Assembly: GCA_900291925.1 (NCBI GenBank)
Contig: UWYS01000002.1
Span: 1 to 64,000 of the forward strand
Direction: 5' to 3'
DNA from: Thecaphora thlaspeos
Lineage: Eukaryota > Basidiomycota > Ustilaginomycetes > Urocystidales > Glomosporiaceae
Length of the DNA: 64,000 nucleotides
Shown in pieces: positions 1 to 12,462 of this stretch. Under the pieces are notes generated by a model, which saw only the letters and a list, made by a program, of their open reading frames with translations, was not told where the DNA came from and made no database searches. Made by a program: the position numbers and the translations under genes. Position 1 is the stretch's first letter. Each line of letters starts with the position of its first letter.

Positions 1-221
1 AACCCTAAACCCTAACCCTAACCCTAACCCTAACCCTAACCCTAACCCTAACCCTAACCCTAACCCTAACCCTAACCCTAACCCTAACCCTAACCCTAAC
101 CCTAACCCTAACCCTAACCCTAACCCTAACCCTAACCCTAACCCTAACCCTAACCCTAACCCTAACCCTAACCCTAACCCTAACCCTAACCCTAACCCTA
201 ACCCTAACCCTAACCCTAACC
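1..221. repeat. Telomere repeat array, CCCTAA strand
   Basis: Tandem CCCTAA hexamers run from the first base to 221: 35 exact units occupy 10-219, preceded by one CCCTAAA variant unit at 3-9 and followed by a partial unit. The C-rich strand reads 5'->3' into the chromosome, so base 1 is the outer end and this is a left telomere with TTAGGG-type repeats. The dipeptide-repeat reading frame across the array is an artefact. Confidence 0.98.
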
Positions 222-714
222 ACTCAGGCACTAGAGGCAGAGGGTCCGTGTGCCACAATGGACGTGGCACAGATGCCTAGCAATAGGGCAGGTGATGTGA
301 GACCAAAAAAAAATTGGATTTTAAGGGGCCAGTTGGGCAACACCACTGTGGCCAGAGGTACACTGTACTCAAAAAATGGCGTGTCAAAAATGAGGGTTTT
401 TCCCCACGGCACTAGAGCAGAGGCTGCGGAGTTGCTGATGTCTTACCCTCCTGTCAATCCTGATCAAAGTGACTGCGTTGCAATGATGGACCCATGAACT
501 TCGTGCGGTAGGATGTGAGTGCAAGTGCGTGAATAAGGAATCGAGACGATAGACAACGTTGATACATGATATAGAAAGGACGTGCAAGACATTGTAGTCG
601 TGAGATGGTAGGTTGGGGTATGTGGTGACGAGTAGGTGCGAGAGAGAGGGGGAAACTAGATGAAATGATCCATCGGCCTGGACGAGACCGGGAAATAGAA
701 GGCCGACAAGCAAC
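222..714. other. Short subtelomere
   Basis: Unique-looking sequence between the telomere and the stop codon of the first gene. It is visibly less GC-rich than the rest and includes an A9 run near 305. A 79-codon frame on the plus strand (258-497) is open but matches nothing I recognise. No telomere-linked helicase or tandem subtelomeric repeat is visible, so the first conserved gene ends only about 0.5 kb from the telomere. Confidence 0.7.
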
Positions 715-3700
715 TCATTTGATCCTCCAGGTAAAGAGGAACCCAGTGAATCCGGCCAGACCGACAAACCAGAAGCCGAGGTGGTAGTTGAATGGCCAGC
801 TGTGTGCATCTGGGCCGCCCTTGATGCCTTGCGCCCAAACCATACCGCCCGCCAGAGGTCCGATGAAGCGGAACGCAGAGCTGGTCGTCTGAGCGAGACC
901 GTTAGCGAGCGGCGTGAGGTGTGGCGGTGTCATGGCATTGATCAGCACGCTGACGGCCGTAAAGGCGCAGACGTTGGCGAGCCACCTCAGGCTGGCGAAA
1001 AAGATCATGCCTGCCATCACGTATCCGTCCGTCTCGGGGTGGAGCATGCCGCGCAGCAGCGGGAAGAGGGTGTAGCAGGGAAGATAGATCGCCGTGCCGA
1101 GACGGAGCATCGCGAGGTGGCTCAGCTTGCCCTGTGGCGGACCGACCTTGGGGTAGAAGACGAATTGGAACAACAGCTGGCAGCACGCCATGGCGGCGAT
1201 CAGCTGGGCGTAGTGCGAGGCGGTCAGACCCAGGCCGCCAGAAGGCATCGGCGTAACGAGGAACGACATAAAGACCTGATCGAACGTCGAGGAGTGGAAC
1301 GCCATGAGACCGTAGTGCGCGATGATGACGGTAGGCAGCAGCAAGAAGAGCGACGGTTGCGGAGGCGGGACCATCACCCCTGCAGTAGAGGGGCCGCCGT
1401 CGATCAAGATGCGGCTGCGACGGTCCGGCGAGACGCCCATGCCGGCGCCCGGGCTCGACGCCTGGCGCAGCATCGGTGTCGCGGCGCTTAGGCTATTGCG
1501 GTTCGACTGCGTCTCCGGAATACCGGCAAGCGTCGGGTCCCAAGCACCCTCTGTCCGGGCGTTCTGCTGCTGGGCCCCCGCTGCCGCGCCGTTGCCGCCG
1601 AGCGGGTTGGCGACCATGGACGCTGACGGCGAGAAGGGGTTGTAATCGATGCCGGGCGACAACAGCGGGCTCTCGATGCCCGTGTTGGCGTAGAGGCTTG
1701 GGACGCGGCCGCCGCTGGGCCGACGGTATGAGCGCGGCCGGGTCGACGACGAGACGCTACGTCCGGCGTCGGACCGCGCACCGGCGCGCGAGAGCTTCCG
1801 CTGGGCAAAGTTGAGCGGCGGGAGATGCCTCGGCGCGAGCAGCGGCGATCCTTCGGTGGGGCCGTCGCGGTCGCGCTCCTCGTCGTCGTCCTCATCCTCT
1901 TCGTCGATCGAGTGGTCGATCGAGCCGCCGGCGATGCTGCTTGTCTCCTCCTCCAACACGTCGTCGTCGTCGAGCATCATCTCCTCGTCCTCCTCGTCCT
2001 CCTCAAAGACGTCCTCGTACGCGTCCTCGCCGTTGATCGCGGCGGCGACCCAGAGGTCAGAGATGGTAAAGACCGAATCGTCCTGCGCCAGCAGGAAGCG
2101 CTGAGCAAAGTTGAGGTTGGGCCGCGCGCCAATGTCCTCAAAGTCGGGCGCGTACTCGGTCTGCGACGAGAAGCTCGGCCGGGCGCGGCGGTCAGTGTAG
2201 GCCGACGTGGCGAACGACTCGTGACGCGGGTTGGACACGCTCTGGCGGTGCGGCTGCTGGGCGGGCGCGGCGCTACTCTTCGTCGGCTTTCGAGCCTCGT
2301 AGCCGTAGGCAGAGCCGCCGCCGAGCACGTTCCTTTGCCGCTCTTCGGTCCGAGAAAAGAGCCTCGGCCGGTACTGCGCCTCGAGGCGGTCGAAGCCGGA
2401 GTCGTTGTAGTTGTTCCGTGTGACGACGGTATGGGCCTCGCTCTCGACGGGCGAGGGCGGGCCGCCAGTCTCGTCGTCGACCTGCTGGGTAAAGGTGCGC
2501 GAGAGCCCCTTGCTGCGCGGCGTCGACGGTAGCGCTCCGTCCCTTCCTCCTGCGCCGCCGTCGGTCTGCGTGTTGGTCCGCGACAGGCTCAACAGCGACT
2601 CGCCGTCCCCCGTTTTGCCTCCGCCGCCAAAATAGCCGCTGATCCGCTTCGAGGCGCTCCGCCCGAGGCTGCCCATGTTGCTGGCGAGCTGGCTGGTGGT
2701 CCGGCCGACGTCGGCCTTTTCCGGGAGCTGGATCTTGCCCGTCCGTGGCCCGCCGTCATAGCCGATGAACAGCGAGAAGAAGGCACCGAGCGCAGTGAAG
2801 AAGGCGGCCGAGATGCAGGGCAGGAGGTAGGGGTACTCGACAAAGAGCTCGTTGCCGCCAAAGATGCCGGGGTACTTTTTGACCGGGTGCTCAAGCAGCC
2901 CGCCGAGCTGGAGGAGGGAAGAGAGGGGGAAGCGAGGTAACGCGCGACACGCATGATCAGCTTCGGGAACGGTGGGGCTCCTGGACGTGCGATCCGACGT
3001 CGCCATTACTCACGATCGGCCCGACTATACCGCCCATACCCCAGAAGAAGCCCATCTGGGCATAGGCGCGGCCCTCGTTAGTCTCGTCGGTAATGTCGCG
3101 AATCGCGCCTTTGGCGACGCCGACGGCGCCGTTGAAGAAGCCCTGGGCCATGCGAATGGCGATGGCGACGGTGAGGTTCCTGGAAAGACCGAACAGGACG
3201 AGCGACGAGGCGTTGCCGATGAGCGAGACCATCAGAACGAATCGGCGCCCGCGCTTCTCGGCGACCGAGGCCCACATGAGCGAGGTGAGGAATTGGGCGA
3301 AGAAGAAGGCGGCCGAGACGATGCCCGCCCAGAAGCCGACATCGCCCTCGCCGCCAACACCGAAGTCCTCGATCATGAAGAAGAGGAACGGACCGGCGAC
3401 ACCGGCCGAGCTGAACTCGCCAAAGACGACGAGGCAGAGGACGACAAAGGGAAGCGTGGGGATCGGCGTCGAGTACGGGTCCTGCTTGCTGGTGGGAAGG
3501 AGGCGCGGGATCGAGGGGAGGCCGTCGAGCGCCCAGACGCTGTCGCCGTCGCCGTCCGCTCCGCTTTGGGCGTGCGGGTGGACGCTGGCGGTGTGTACGC
3601 GGCGCATCTTGCGCCAGTTTTGCACGCCGCCCTCGCTCCCAGCGTCGGAGGCCTTGCGCGAGGGAAAGACGCCCATCGAGGCGCGCTGGAGGAAGTTGTT

Positions 3701-4492
3701 AGCGCCGCGCGCGTTGGATGAGGCCGGGGCGCGCCGTTTGAACGACATTCGGCGCTGGCCCGGCGGGTGGAGGCTGTTGCCGGTGATAGAGACGCTGGGG
3801 CTGTTGCTCGACGCTCGCGGGCGGAAGGGGTGGAGCGATCCAGGCCGTGCGCCGGCTGCAGCCGCGGCAGTAGAGGCTGCGTCCCGATCGTCTTCGCCCG
3901 CCGTCTCGCCGCTTGCGCCATCGTCGCCGCCGGAAGGTGTGTAGGGCGAAGGGGGCAGCTGAATGCGACCGGGTGCGGGGGCGCGGTGGGAAGAGCGTGT
4001 GGGCGTGTCTTCGGGATCGTGGTGCGGATCGCGCAGGGCTCCAGAAGAGGCGACGCCCTGGCCAGCGGCGGGTTGGAGGTCGCCGGTCGAGCCATAGCCG
4101 GTATGAAGAGGCATGGTCGTCGACGCGCTGGCGTTCTCGCTGCTGCTGGTGTGCTGCTGGCGGCTGTTGGCGGGGGCGGGGGCGGTCGCAGACGATGTCG
4201 AGGCTAACAATGTCGCTGCGTTGAGGGAGGGTCGCCGATAGTATGGCCGCTTGCCGACCGCCTGGGACGGGCTGAGTGGGTCGTCAGGCAGCTGCTGTTG
4301 CCGTTGCGCTGGCGAGGATGGTGTGGGCGAGGGATAGAGTGTTGCGGCGGCGGGAGATATGGTGGTACCGACGAGGTTGTCGACAAACTGGACGGCCCTG
4401 GGGCTCAGCGGCCTGGCGGACGACGAGGAGGGAGAAGGCGACAACAAAGAGGATGATGGTGGGGGCGGAGGACGAAGGGGGTCGTTGCTCAT
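715..4492 (-). CDS. MFS transporter with large acidic loop
   Basis: Major facilitator superfamily transporter of about 1223 residues in two exons (4492-3014 and 2907-715), with donor GTGAGT at 3013 and acceptor CTCCAG. The join is phase 0 and gives GPI-LGGLLEHP, typical of TM5 in this family. The first half of the carrier begins near residue 347 (TLPFVVLCLVVFGEF) and contains VAEKRGRRFVL, the TM2-3 signature, and GAIRDITDETNEGRA. The last 210 residues hold the remaining membrane segments. Between them lies about 450 residues of disordered, Ser-rich and strongly acidic sequence, and the first ~345 residues are Pro/Ser-rich. It resembles the yeast YCR023C / zinc-induced-facilitator-like group; the substrate is unknown. 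The start at 4492 (MSNDPLRP) is the last sensible Met before the carrier; the frame stays open to 4897, probably through leader sequence. Family call firm, substrate not. Confidence 0.85.
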
Positions 4493-6207
4493 CTTGAAGG
4501 CGGGCGGCGGGCCGGCGGGAGGAGAAGTGGGTCGGGCCAAGCTTCGGCGGCGCAGAGCGTCGGCAGGACAGGAAGGCGCGCTACGACGAGCGGCGAAAGC
4601 GCGGCAAGCAAAGGCAGACAGGGGCCGCGAGGGGGCAAGCGAGCAAGCAAGGTGGGTTAGGCTAGCGGTGCATGGGCCTGCCTGCCTAGAATGCGGCGTG
4701 CGTGCTGCTGCTGCTATGGGTCGAGGGTGCGAGGGTGCGAGGGTGGGTGTTGGTTTACACCGTGCGTGATGTGGTGGTGCGGTGGTGTGTTTGTTGAGTG
4801 AGGCCGAGGCTGAGGGCGAGCGACGAGGGTGCAGAGGTGTACAGTACAGTAGGTGCGTGCGTGTTGCTTTGGCCTGCAGGACAGCAAGCTCAGGCAAGCA
4901 AGGCGCGCCTGGGCAGGGAGATGGCTCGTCAGCTACGACGGCGCTAGCTTGGCCGCTCAGGGTTCGCTCGTTCTCGTGCCTCCCCTGGAAGCGGCTCTTC
5001 CGAGGGAGGATGCGCTGCTTCAGGGGACTGGACGAAAGACGAAAGAAAGGTGACAGCTGACCACGAACCCCTCAAATCACACCCTGTCCAGCCATAGCTA
5101 GGCCAGGGGCTGGGCTAAGCTGCTTCGGTCAGGCCAGGATCTCAACGCGAGAGTGGCCAGCCTGTGCAAGAGAGGCTCAACACCGTCCCACCCATTCTGC
5201 TCGAACGACGACCCGATCCATTAAAGAACGGATCGCCGCCTGCTGGCCGAACGTCTTCGTCTCTGGACCTCGGGCGACCTTTAGATTTCTCGAGCCGACA
5301 CCATGCTCGACGTCGCCTGCCCCGCTGTTCGACCTCGCAGGTAATGCATTTGAAGCCGTTCATCAGGCGAGCTGGGCGGTCGTGCGGTAGCGCAGCGCCT
5401 CCCCTGCCTATCGCCCGACGGCGAGGCCGTTCTTTTTGAGAGTGACAGCAGCGGCTTGGCCTCGTTCATAGTGGGCTGCACTCTGTGACCCAGAGACACG
5501 AACGGACCTCTCCTTGAGAGGCTACCAGAGGGGCCAAGATTTCGTGCGCCGGAGGCTCGACGCCGAACGGGTCAAGGCGCGCCAAGGCGGGGTGGGGTGG
5601 CAAAGGGGGCCGCTGAAAGGGCGAGGGGCATTCCGGCCGATGACCGCGTCCTGACGCCACGCCCAAGGGGAAGGGGAAGGGCGAGGACGAGGGGCGAGGG
5701 CAGGGGCCAGCGAGGCGCAAGAGTTCGAACTTTCTTTGGTCGCGCCAGGAGCAGTGTCGAAGGGGGTCACCCAGGGTGCCCCCCCCCCCCCCCCGCAAGA
5801 AGCCGGCCGGGCTGCTTGGAAATTTGGTCGGCCGCCCCGCCGCCTGCCGCTGCTCGAACTTTGGTTGGCTCGTCCCGCAAAAAAATTGTGCTCGGCGCAG
5901 CGCAGCCTACCTCCGCCACGTCTTCCTGCTCCTCCCTTCCTCTTCCCTCGGATCAACTGCTCCCTCTCCCTCTTCCCCTTCCTCTTCTCGGCCCTCGACC
6001 GCCACCGCCTCAGAAAACTCTCTTATAAGATCTCTCTCATACCAGGCCAGGTTCTTCCGTCATCCCCTTTGTCGTTCAAACCACCAAAAGCTCCCAATCG
6101 CGCCTACCTCCCGTCTTTGACGATCCACGGCCCTTCTGTGGCAAAAGGCCTCGACTCTGCTCTACACGAACCCCTCCACTCATACACACACACACACACA
6201 CAAGCCT
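4493..6207. promoter_or_regulatory. Divergent promoter region, MFS gene / F-box gene
   Basis: No conserved gene is visible. It holds the leaders and promoters of two divergent genes. Recognisable parts are two overlapping TACAGTA copies at 4840-4851, a run of 16 C at 5779-5794, and a CT-rich tract at about 5924-6003 ahead of the F-box start. Confidence 0.6.
6184..6202. repeat. (AC)n microsatellite
   Basis: AC dinucleotide run ending six bases before the F-box gene start codon, so it lies in that gene's 5' leader. Confidence 0.85.
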
Positions 6208-8271
6208 ATGTTGCCAACGACGAATGGACTCGCCAGCAACCGCCGTATCTCGACTACCGAGAATGGCGAGCAGCAACCGCAGCCTCAGTACCTCGGCGGC
6301 AGCCACGACTACGAGCACCAGCAGAGGCTGCCCAACGAGATCTTCCGTATCATCTTCCTCTATTGCGATCCGGCCACCCTCTACACCTCCATTCGCCCCA
6401 TCGGCCGAGCCTGGAAGACGGCCGTGGAGCAGCAGCTCATCGCATCGCACTTTGCCAACCGTGACTGGCGCGTCGGCCTACGCGTCGTCCGCAAGCTCCC
6501 CGCCCCTACTTCTCCCTCGTTCCAACAACAGCAGCACCACGGGGTCTCGGGCAGCAGCGAGCTAGACCGCTTCAATATTCTCGAGCGTGGCGGCGTCGAA
6601 GAGCCCATCGAGGCAACGGTAGCAGCCTCCGCCGCTCCCCTCCAGCCCCAGTCCGTCCACGTCATCCCGCTCCGCTTCAAGGGCTACGACGAGGAAAATG
6701 TCTCGCTCCTCTTTGACACCCAAGCAGACTGGCATTCGCTCTTTCGTGTGCAGCAGCCCACCGAGGACGAAGAGGAGAGCGACGGCGACGAAGACGAAGA
6801 CGACGAGGACGCTGCCGTTGAGGACGACGACGACAGCGACAGTGACAGTGACAGCGAAGCTACCAGCAGCGTCACAACTACGTCGCCTTCCCACCGCCGA
6901 CGCATCGAGCGGGCCGAGGCAAAGGCCTCTTCGGCCCGTCTCGAGGCCGATTTCGGCCTGGTCTGGAGGTTCCCTGACGACGGTCAGGACGCTGACCCGG
7001 TCGCCGGCGGTGCTCCGGCCGATGAGAAGAACAAGCCAGACGACGCCGCCAGCTGGGGTGTCCCCGACCCCGAAAACGGCTGGCTGAGCCGCTTCTACTG
7101 CTCGAGGTACGATCTCAAACAGCAGCAACCACCGTCGTCGCCATTGAGCCACGACCTCGAGACCGAGTCCGACGCCGACGATCTCCGCTCCCTCCGCTCG
7201 ACGCCCATCGCTCCCCGCACGCGACGACGGGAACTCCACCCCCATTTCCAGCGCTCGATGGCTGCAATCGACGGCAGCGACGGGAGTGACGTCTCGACCC
7301 CTGCTTCCCGCGACGACGACGAGCAGGGCCGCGGCGACGGTGCCAACAGCCTCGTCTGGAGCGACGAGGGGCACGAGTACCTCAATCTCAGCCTCTCGCT
7401 CGGTATGGAGTTCTTTGTGCGCCGCTCGGCGCGCGCAAACCAGCTGCTGCGCCGCCTCGAGGCCGAGGCCGCCGCCGCCGATGCCCGCGACGCTATGCAG
7501 GCCTCGACGTCTCCCTCGAAGGGCGGCTCTGCGAAGGCCGGCACCAAGAAGTGCTGGGGAGCTGGGAAACTCGCGTCCACCTCCGCCTCCGCCTCCGCCT
7601 CGGGCTGGGTCACGCCAAAGGAGGTAGCCAGCCCGCCGCCGTCGCGCACCACTGCATCGCTCGACGCCCGTCGCATGAAGCAGCCGCAGCAGCCGACGCA
7701 GAAGCCGCGCGTCCAGCAGATCGAGGACCTCCTGTCGAGCGAGTGCGCCACCGGACCTTCGAGCAGGCTATTGACCAAGTCGCGCGGCAAGCAGATCGCC
7801 TCCGAGATTGAAGAGCTGGAGGCGCCTCTCCCTTCAGGCGCCGTCACACCAGCGGCCATGTCGTCGTCATCGCCATCGCCGTCGTCGCTGTCGTTGCACG
7901 CGATGTCTCGGCTCGCCTCTGTAGCGCCCACGCGCCGAGGCGGCGGCACCGTGGCGACGACGTCGATGACAACCAAGGTTGGCGGCACGCGTCGTGGCAA
8001 CAGCAGCACGCCTCGGGCCACCTTTAGCGCACGACTCTGCCGCGCCGAGTTGATGCCCTCGCAGCCTCTCGCCAGCGCTTGCCGCTGCAGCGACGAGGAC
8101 GAGAGCGAACGGGAGCAGGTCGATGTGGCAGGATGGCGAGGCGGCGACGCTCTCGGCAAGGGCGCCTTCCGACTCGCTCGGGCCCAAGGCGGAATAGATA
8201 GCGGTGCCTACCAGCGTGCTGCGATCCGTGCTGGCGTCCCGCCGCCAGCCATCTGGAGCTGGACTCGCTGA
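6208..8271 (+). CDS. F-box protein, lineage-specific C-terminus
   Basis: Single exon of 687 codons. Residues 40-78 (RLPNEIFRIIFLYCDPATL...IGRAWKTAVEQQL) fit the F-box, the Skp1-binding helix bundle of SCF ubiquitin ligase substrate receptors, so a role in substrate choice for ubiquitination is the family expectation. After it come a patch that may fold (WRVGLRVVRK; SVHVIPLRFKGYDEENVSLLF; WRFPDDG; WGVPDPENGWLSRFYCSRYDL; YLNLSLSLGMEFFVRRS), a long acidic run near residues 185-212, and a Ser/Ala-rich disordered tail. No WD40, LRR or Kelch repeats are visible, so the substrate-binding part is not of a type I know. The start follows a CA microsatellite; the next in-frame Met is far inside. F-box call moderate to good. 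Confidence 0.7.
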   Translation: MLPTTNGLASNRRISTTENGEQQPQPQYLGGSHDYEHQQRLPNEIFRIIFLYCDPATLYTSIRPIGRAWKTAVEQQLIASHFANRDWRVGLRVVRKLPAPTSPSFQQQQHHGVSGSSELDRFNILERGGVEEPIEATVAASAAPLQPQSVHVIPLRFKGYDEENVSLLFDTQADWHSLFRVQQPTEDEEESDGDEDEDDEDAAVEDDDDSDSDSDSEATSSVTTTSPSHRRRIERAEAKASSARLEADFGLVWRFPDDGQDADPVAGGAPADEKNKPDDAASWGVPDPENGWLSRFYCSRYDLKQQQPPSSPLSHDLETESDADDLRSLRSTPIAPRTRRRELHPHFQRSMAAIDGSDGSDVSTPASRDDDEQGRGDGANSLVWSDEGHEYLNLSLSLGMEFFVRRSARANQLLRRLEAEAAAADARDAMQASTSPSKGGSAKAGTKKCWGAGKLASTSASASASGWVTPKEVASPPPSRTTASLDARRMKQPQQPTQKPRVQQIEDLLSSECATGPSSRLLTKSRGKQIASEIEELEAPLPSGAVTPAAMSSSSPSPSSLSLHAMSRLASVAPTRRGGGTVATTSMTTKVGGTRRGNSSTPRATFSARLCRAELMPSQPLASACRCSDEDESEREQVDVAGWRGGDALGKGAFRLARAQGGIDSGAYQRAAIRAGVPPPAIWSWTR

Positions 8272-9476
8272 TGAGATGTGGAGCCGGCTTGCCTCCTCGT
8301 CATCACCACCAAAAGGGTCAGGATAGTAAATCTATCCTTCCAACGCCCACACTGTTTCGTCACACTCACATTCTGGTCTCTTTGCATTGTCCATGATACC
8401 CACTCTGCGTTTTGCCAGCCTCTGCTTCCTTGCTGCCCGCGAGGTAGATCCTACATCACTTGAATGCCGCCGATCAACCTCTGCCGTTACCGCGTTCTCG
8501 ACGCACTTAGACTTCTGTACGCTCTTGTACCGCCCATAGAAGACCGACGTTCCTCAGTCGTCGTTCAGACCATTGCATAGACGGCTCCATCCTTTTTTCC
8601 CTTGTTGATCTGAGCCTGAACGAGTGACCGACTGACTCTGTGCAGCGATACCGGAAAATGTGGGCGTGAAGATACGGTCGTCGAGAGCGGGCGGCCGCGT
8701 CCCGATCTGGGTCCACCCTCCCCCGATGCACGTCTGGTCGCCGACGCATTTTTCGACGCTAGCCAGCCAGCGCCCGTCTGCCTGCGGGGCGTCGGACCTC
8801 GGTCTGGAAGCTGGACAGCAAGCGAGACGGCTTGCCCTCGCACCCTTTGCTTGTTTCGTCATAGCCCCCAAGCCTGCCATCGATCACCTCTGGGTGAAAC
8901 GGCGGACCGACCGGCGGCACACACATGGTTTACCTTGCAAAAAGATACAACAGCGCTGATGAGACAAATTGCTATGGTTGCAAGCGCACGCAGGTAGAGG
9001 TCAACAAAGGAGATGGTGGATTGGGTTGACCGTCGTTTGAGACGGTCGCAGCTTCGAAGCAACGAAGGTGAGGAGAGGCAGGTCGAGCCATCGAGCCAGA
9101 GGTGGGTCAAGCTGCCGCGGCGGGCGGTGACGACGTTGCGGCTCGGCCCTCGGTGCAAGAGGCCTGGCGGCACAGAAAGATACGCAAGGCTGGGCGTTGT
9201 GCGGGCGTGTGCGTGTGCCGAAAGAAAAAGCTGGCTCGTGTATCTCGCCTTTCGCGCCTCTCGCGCCTCTCGCGGGCCCGCGGGCAGAGAGGCGCACGGC
9301 GGTCCAAATTCGCCTGCTTCCAACACACCTGACACAGCCCACACGCCGCCCACCTGACAAGCTCACACCCTGCCGACCCACGCACGCCTCCTCCCTCGCC
9401 CGCCTTCCGCCGCACCACCACAACCACCAAACCACCACCATCACCCAACCGCATACACACACGTATCTTCCACATC
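8272..9476. other. Intergenic region F-box / calmodulin
   Basis: No gene seen. The last ~70 bases before the calmodulin start are rich in ACC and CAC triplets and low in T, typical of a 5' leader. A short tandem of TCGCGCCTC lies near 9247-9273. Confidence 0.55.
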
Positions 9477-10864
<1,388 letters not shown>

Positions 10865-12462
10865 TCAGGAAAGCGCAAAACGCACTACTCTGCCCTCCCA
10901 TTCCCTGTCGTCTGCCTCTTGATCGACGAACGAATGAATAATTGAATGGATGATCGCACTCGCATCGGAGGGCGTCGAGTGGGCTCGCCTGTTGGTTGGC
11001 TATATACGTAGACGTGGCCGTAGCCGCGGCGTGAAGCAGAGACGACGACCAGAGAGATACAGAGGCGCTTTGCCGGCCGACGTACTGACAAGATAGCTTT
11101 CTTCTCGCCATGGTGCCTGTCTCTGACCTGCTGTTGCGTAGAACAGCATGTGTGTTTGTCGGACGAGGTGTGCAAGGTTCGACAGGGCAACTCTCGCGAC
11201 GAGCAGCGGTACCGAGAAGCGCCACACCGTCGCCGACGTAGGTGCGTTGGATTTGCGTCGTTCGATCGATTTTCTTTGTTTGCCCGCTGCAGCAGCTACG
11301 TCACGACACGATGCATCTGTCCTTCTGAACGGTACCCTCGAAACCAACACCGCCCGACCGGAACAGAAGGTCCTAAGCCTAGGCTCTTGCTGTCTGCCGA
11401 TGGTACAGTACCGAAACAGGTGGAAGAGGGGGAGGCAAGAGGTGACCAGAAACTGGTCCTGCTCGTGGCGCGCGGTGTTGGTCAGACGGCGGGCGGGAGG
11501 GAAGCGGCGGGTTGAGCGAGACAGCGGCGGGGAAAACAAGAGGCGTCAGACTGAAGGCGAGGCGACATCTTTGCTACCAGTAGGCGTGCACAGACGCCTG
11601 CGCCGGAGTCTAGCTGCTACATATGTACAGTCAGGAAACTGGTCAAAGGGAAACGCGCTGCTGCTGCCGGCTGACTTGCTCGGCCCAGGCAGCGCCCAGA
11701 CCGCCGACTGACGGGCACGCGCGCAGCCCAGCAGCAGCACCAGCAGCACCAGCAGCACCAGCAGGCAGAGAGAGCTGTGGGCGCGCCCCGCCCCTGATCG
11801 CTCAGAGTAGGAGCGCACAGTCTGAGTGCAGCCGCGGCCAGCCACCGACAATACATCCGCCACCACCATCACCACCCACACCATACCGCCCACAGCAACG
11901 ACAAAGACGACAACGACGACCACGCATCACCACCACCAGCCGCAGGAGGCCAAATACGACAAACAGCGGCAGCCGCAGCCAGAGGTCCTACTCGACCATC
12001 GACCCTCGAACTCGCATCCCACCTCGCTCTACCGCCGCTAGGGACGACTAACTGAGCCACTCTCCCCGCTATTACTGAACAATATCACCTCCTCGCCTCA
12101 GGGAAGAAGAAGTTGTGAGAGGCCTTTTTCACTATCGCGGAGCGTTTTCACGGCAATTGTGCGAGCAACAACGACAATCTGACGTGCACCACCTTCAGCC
12201 AGCTCGTCCCCCTGCCGGCCTCTCGGTCCTTCGCTACGCCACTCAGCGAGCTCCCTGCTCTCGCTACATCGCACAGGTTAAGCTAGCGTTAGCATCGGCA
12301 TCTCCCAATCCCTGCGACCCGTCTTGTCGCCCCAACTCCGCTGCTCACCAGGCGAACGGAGCTGCTGCAACGATCTAGGCGGACTAGCACAGCTCAACAT
12401 CCCGCTCGCATAGCGACGTCTAGCCCCTCTGTCCCCTAGCAGGGTGGCTTATCTCCTGCGCC
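10865..12462. other. Intergenic region calmodulin / CHS4
   Basis: No conserved coding sequence. It includes one TACAGTA at 11404-11410, a CAGCAC-type triplet repeat at about 11728-11765 and CAC-rich leader sequence at 11850-11990. The long, ATG-poor final stretch is probably the CHS4 5' leader. Confidence 0.55.

Noticed and set aside
5..223. Open frame of alternating Val-Arg on the minus strand
   Set aside because: It is the translation of the telomere hexamers and has no coding meaning.
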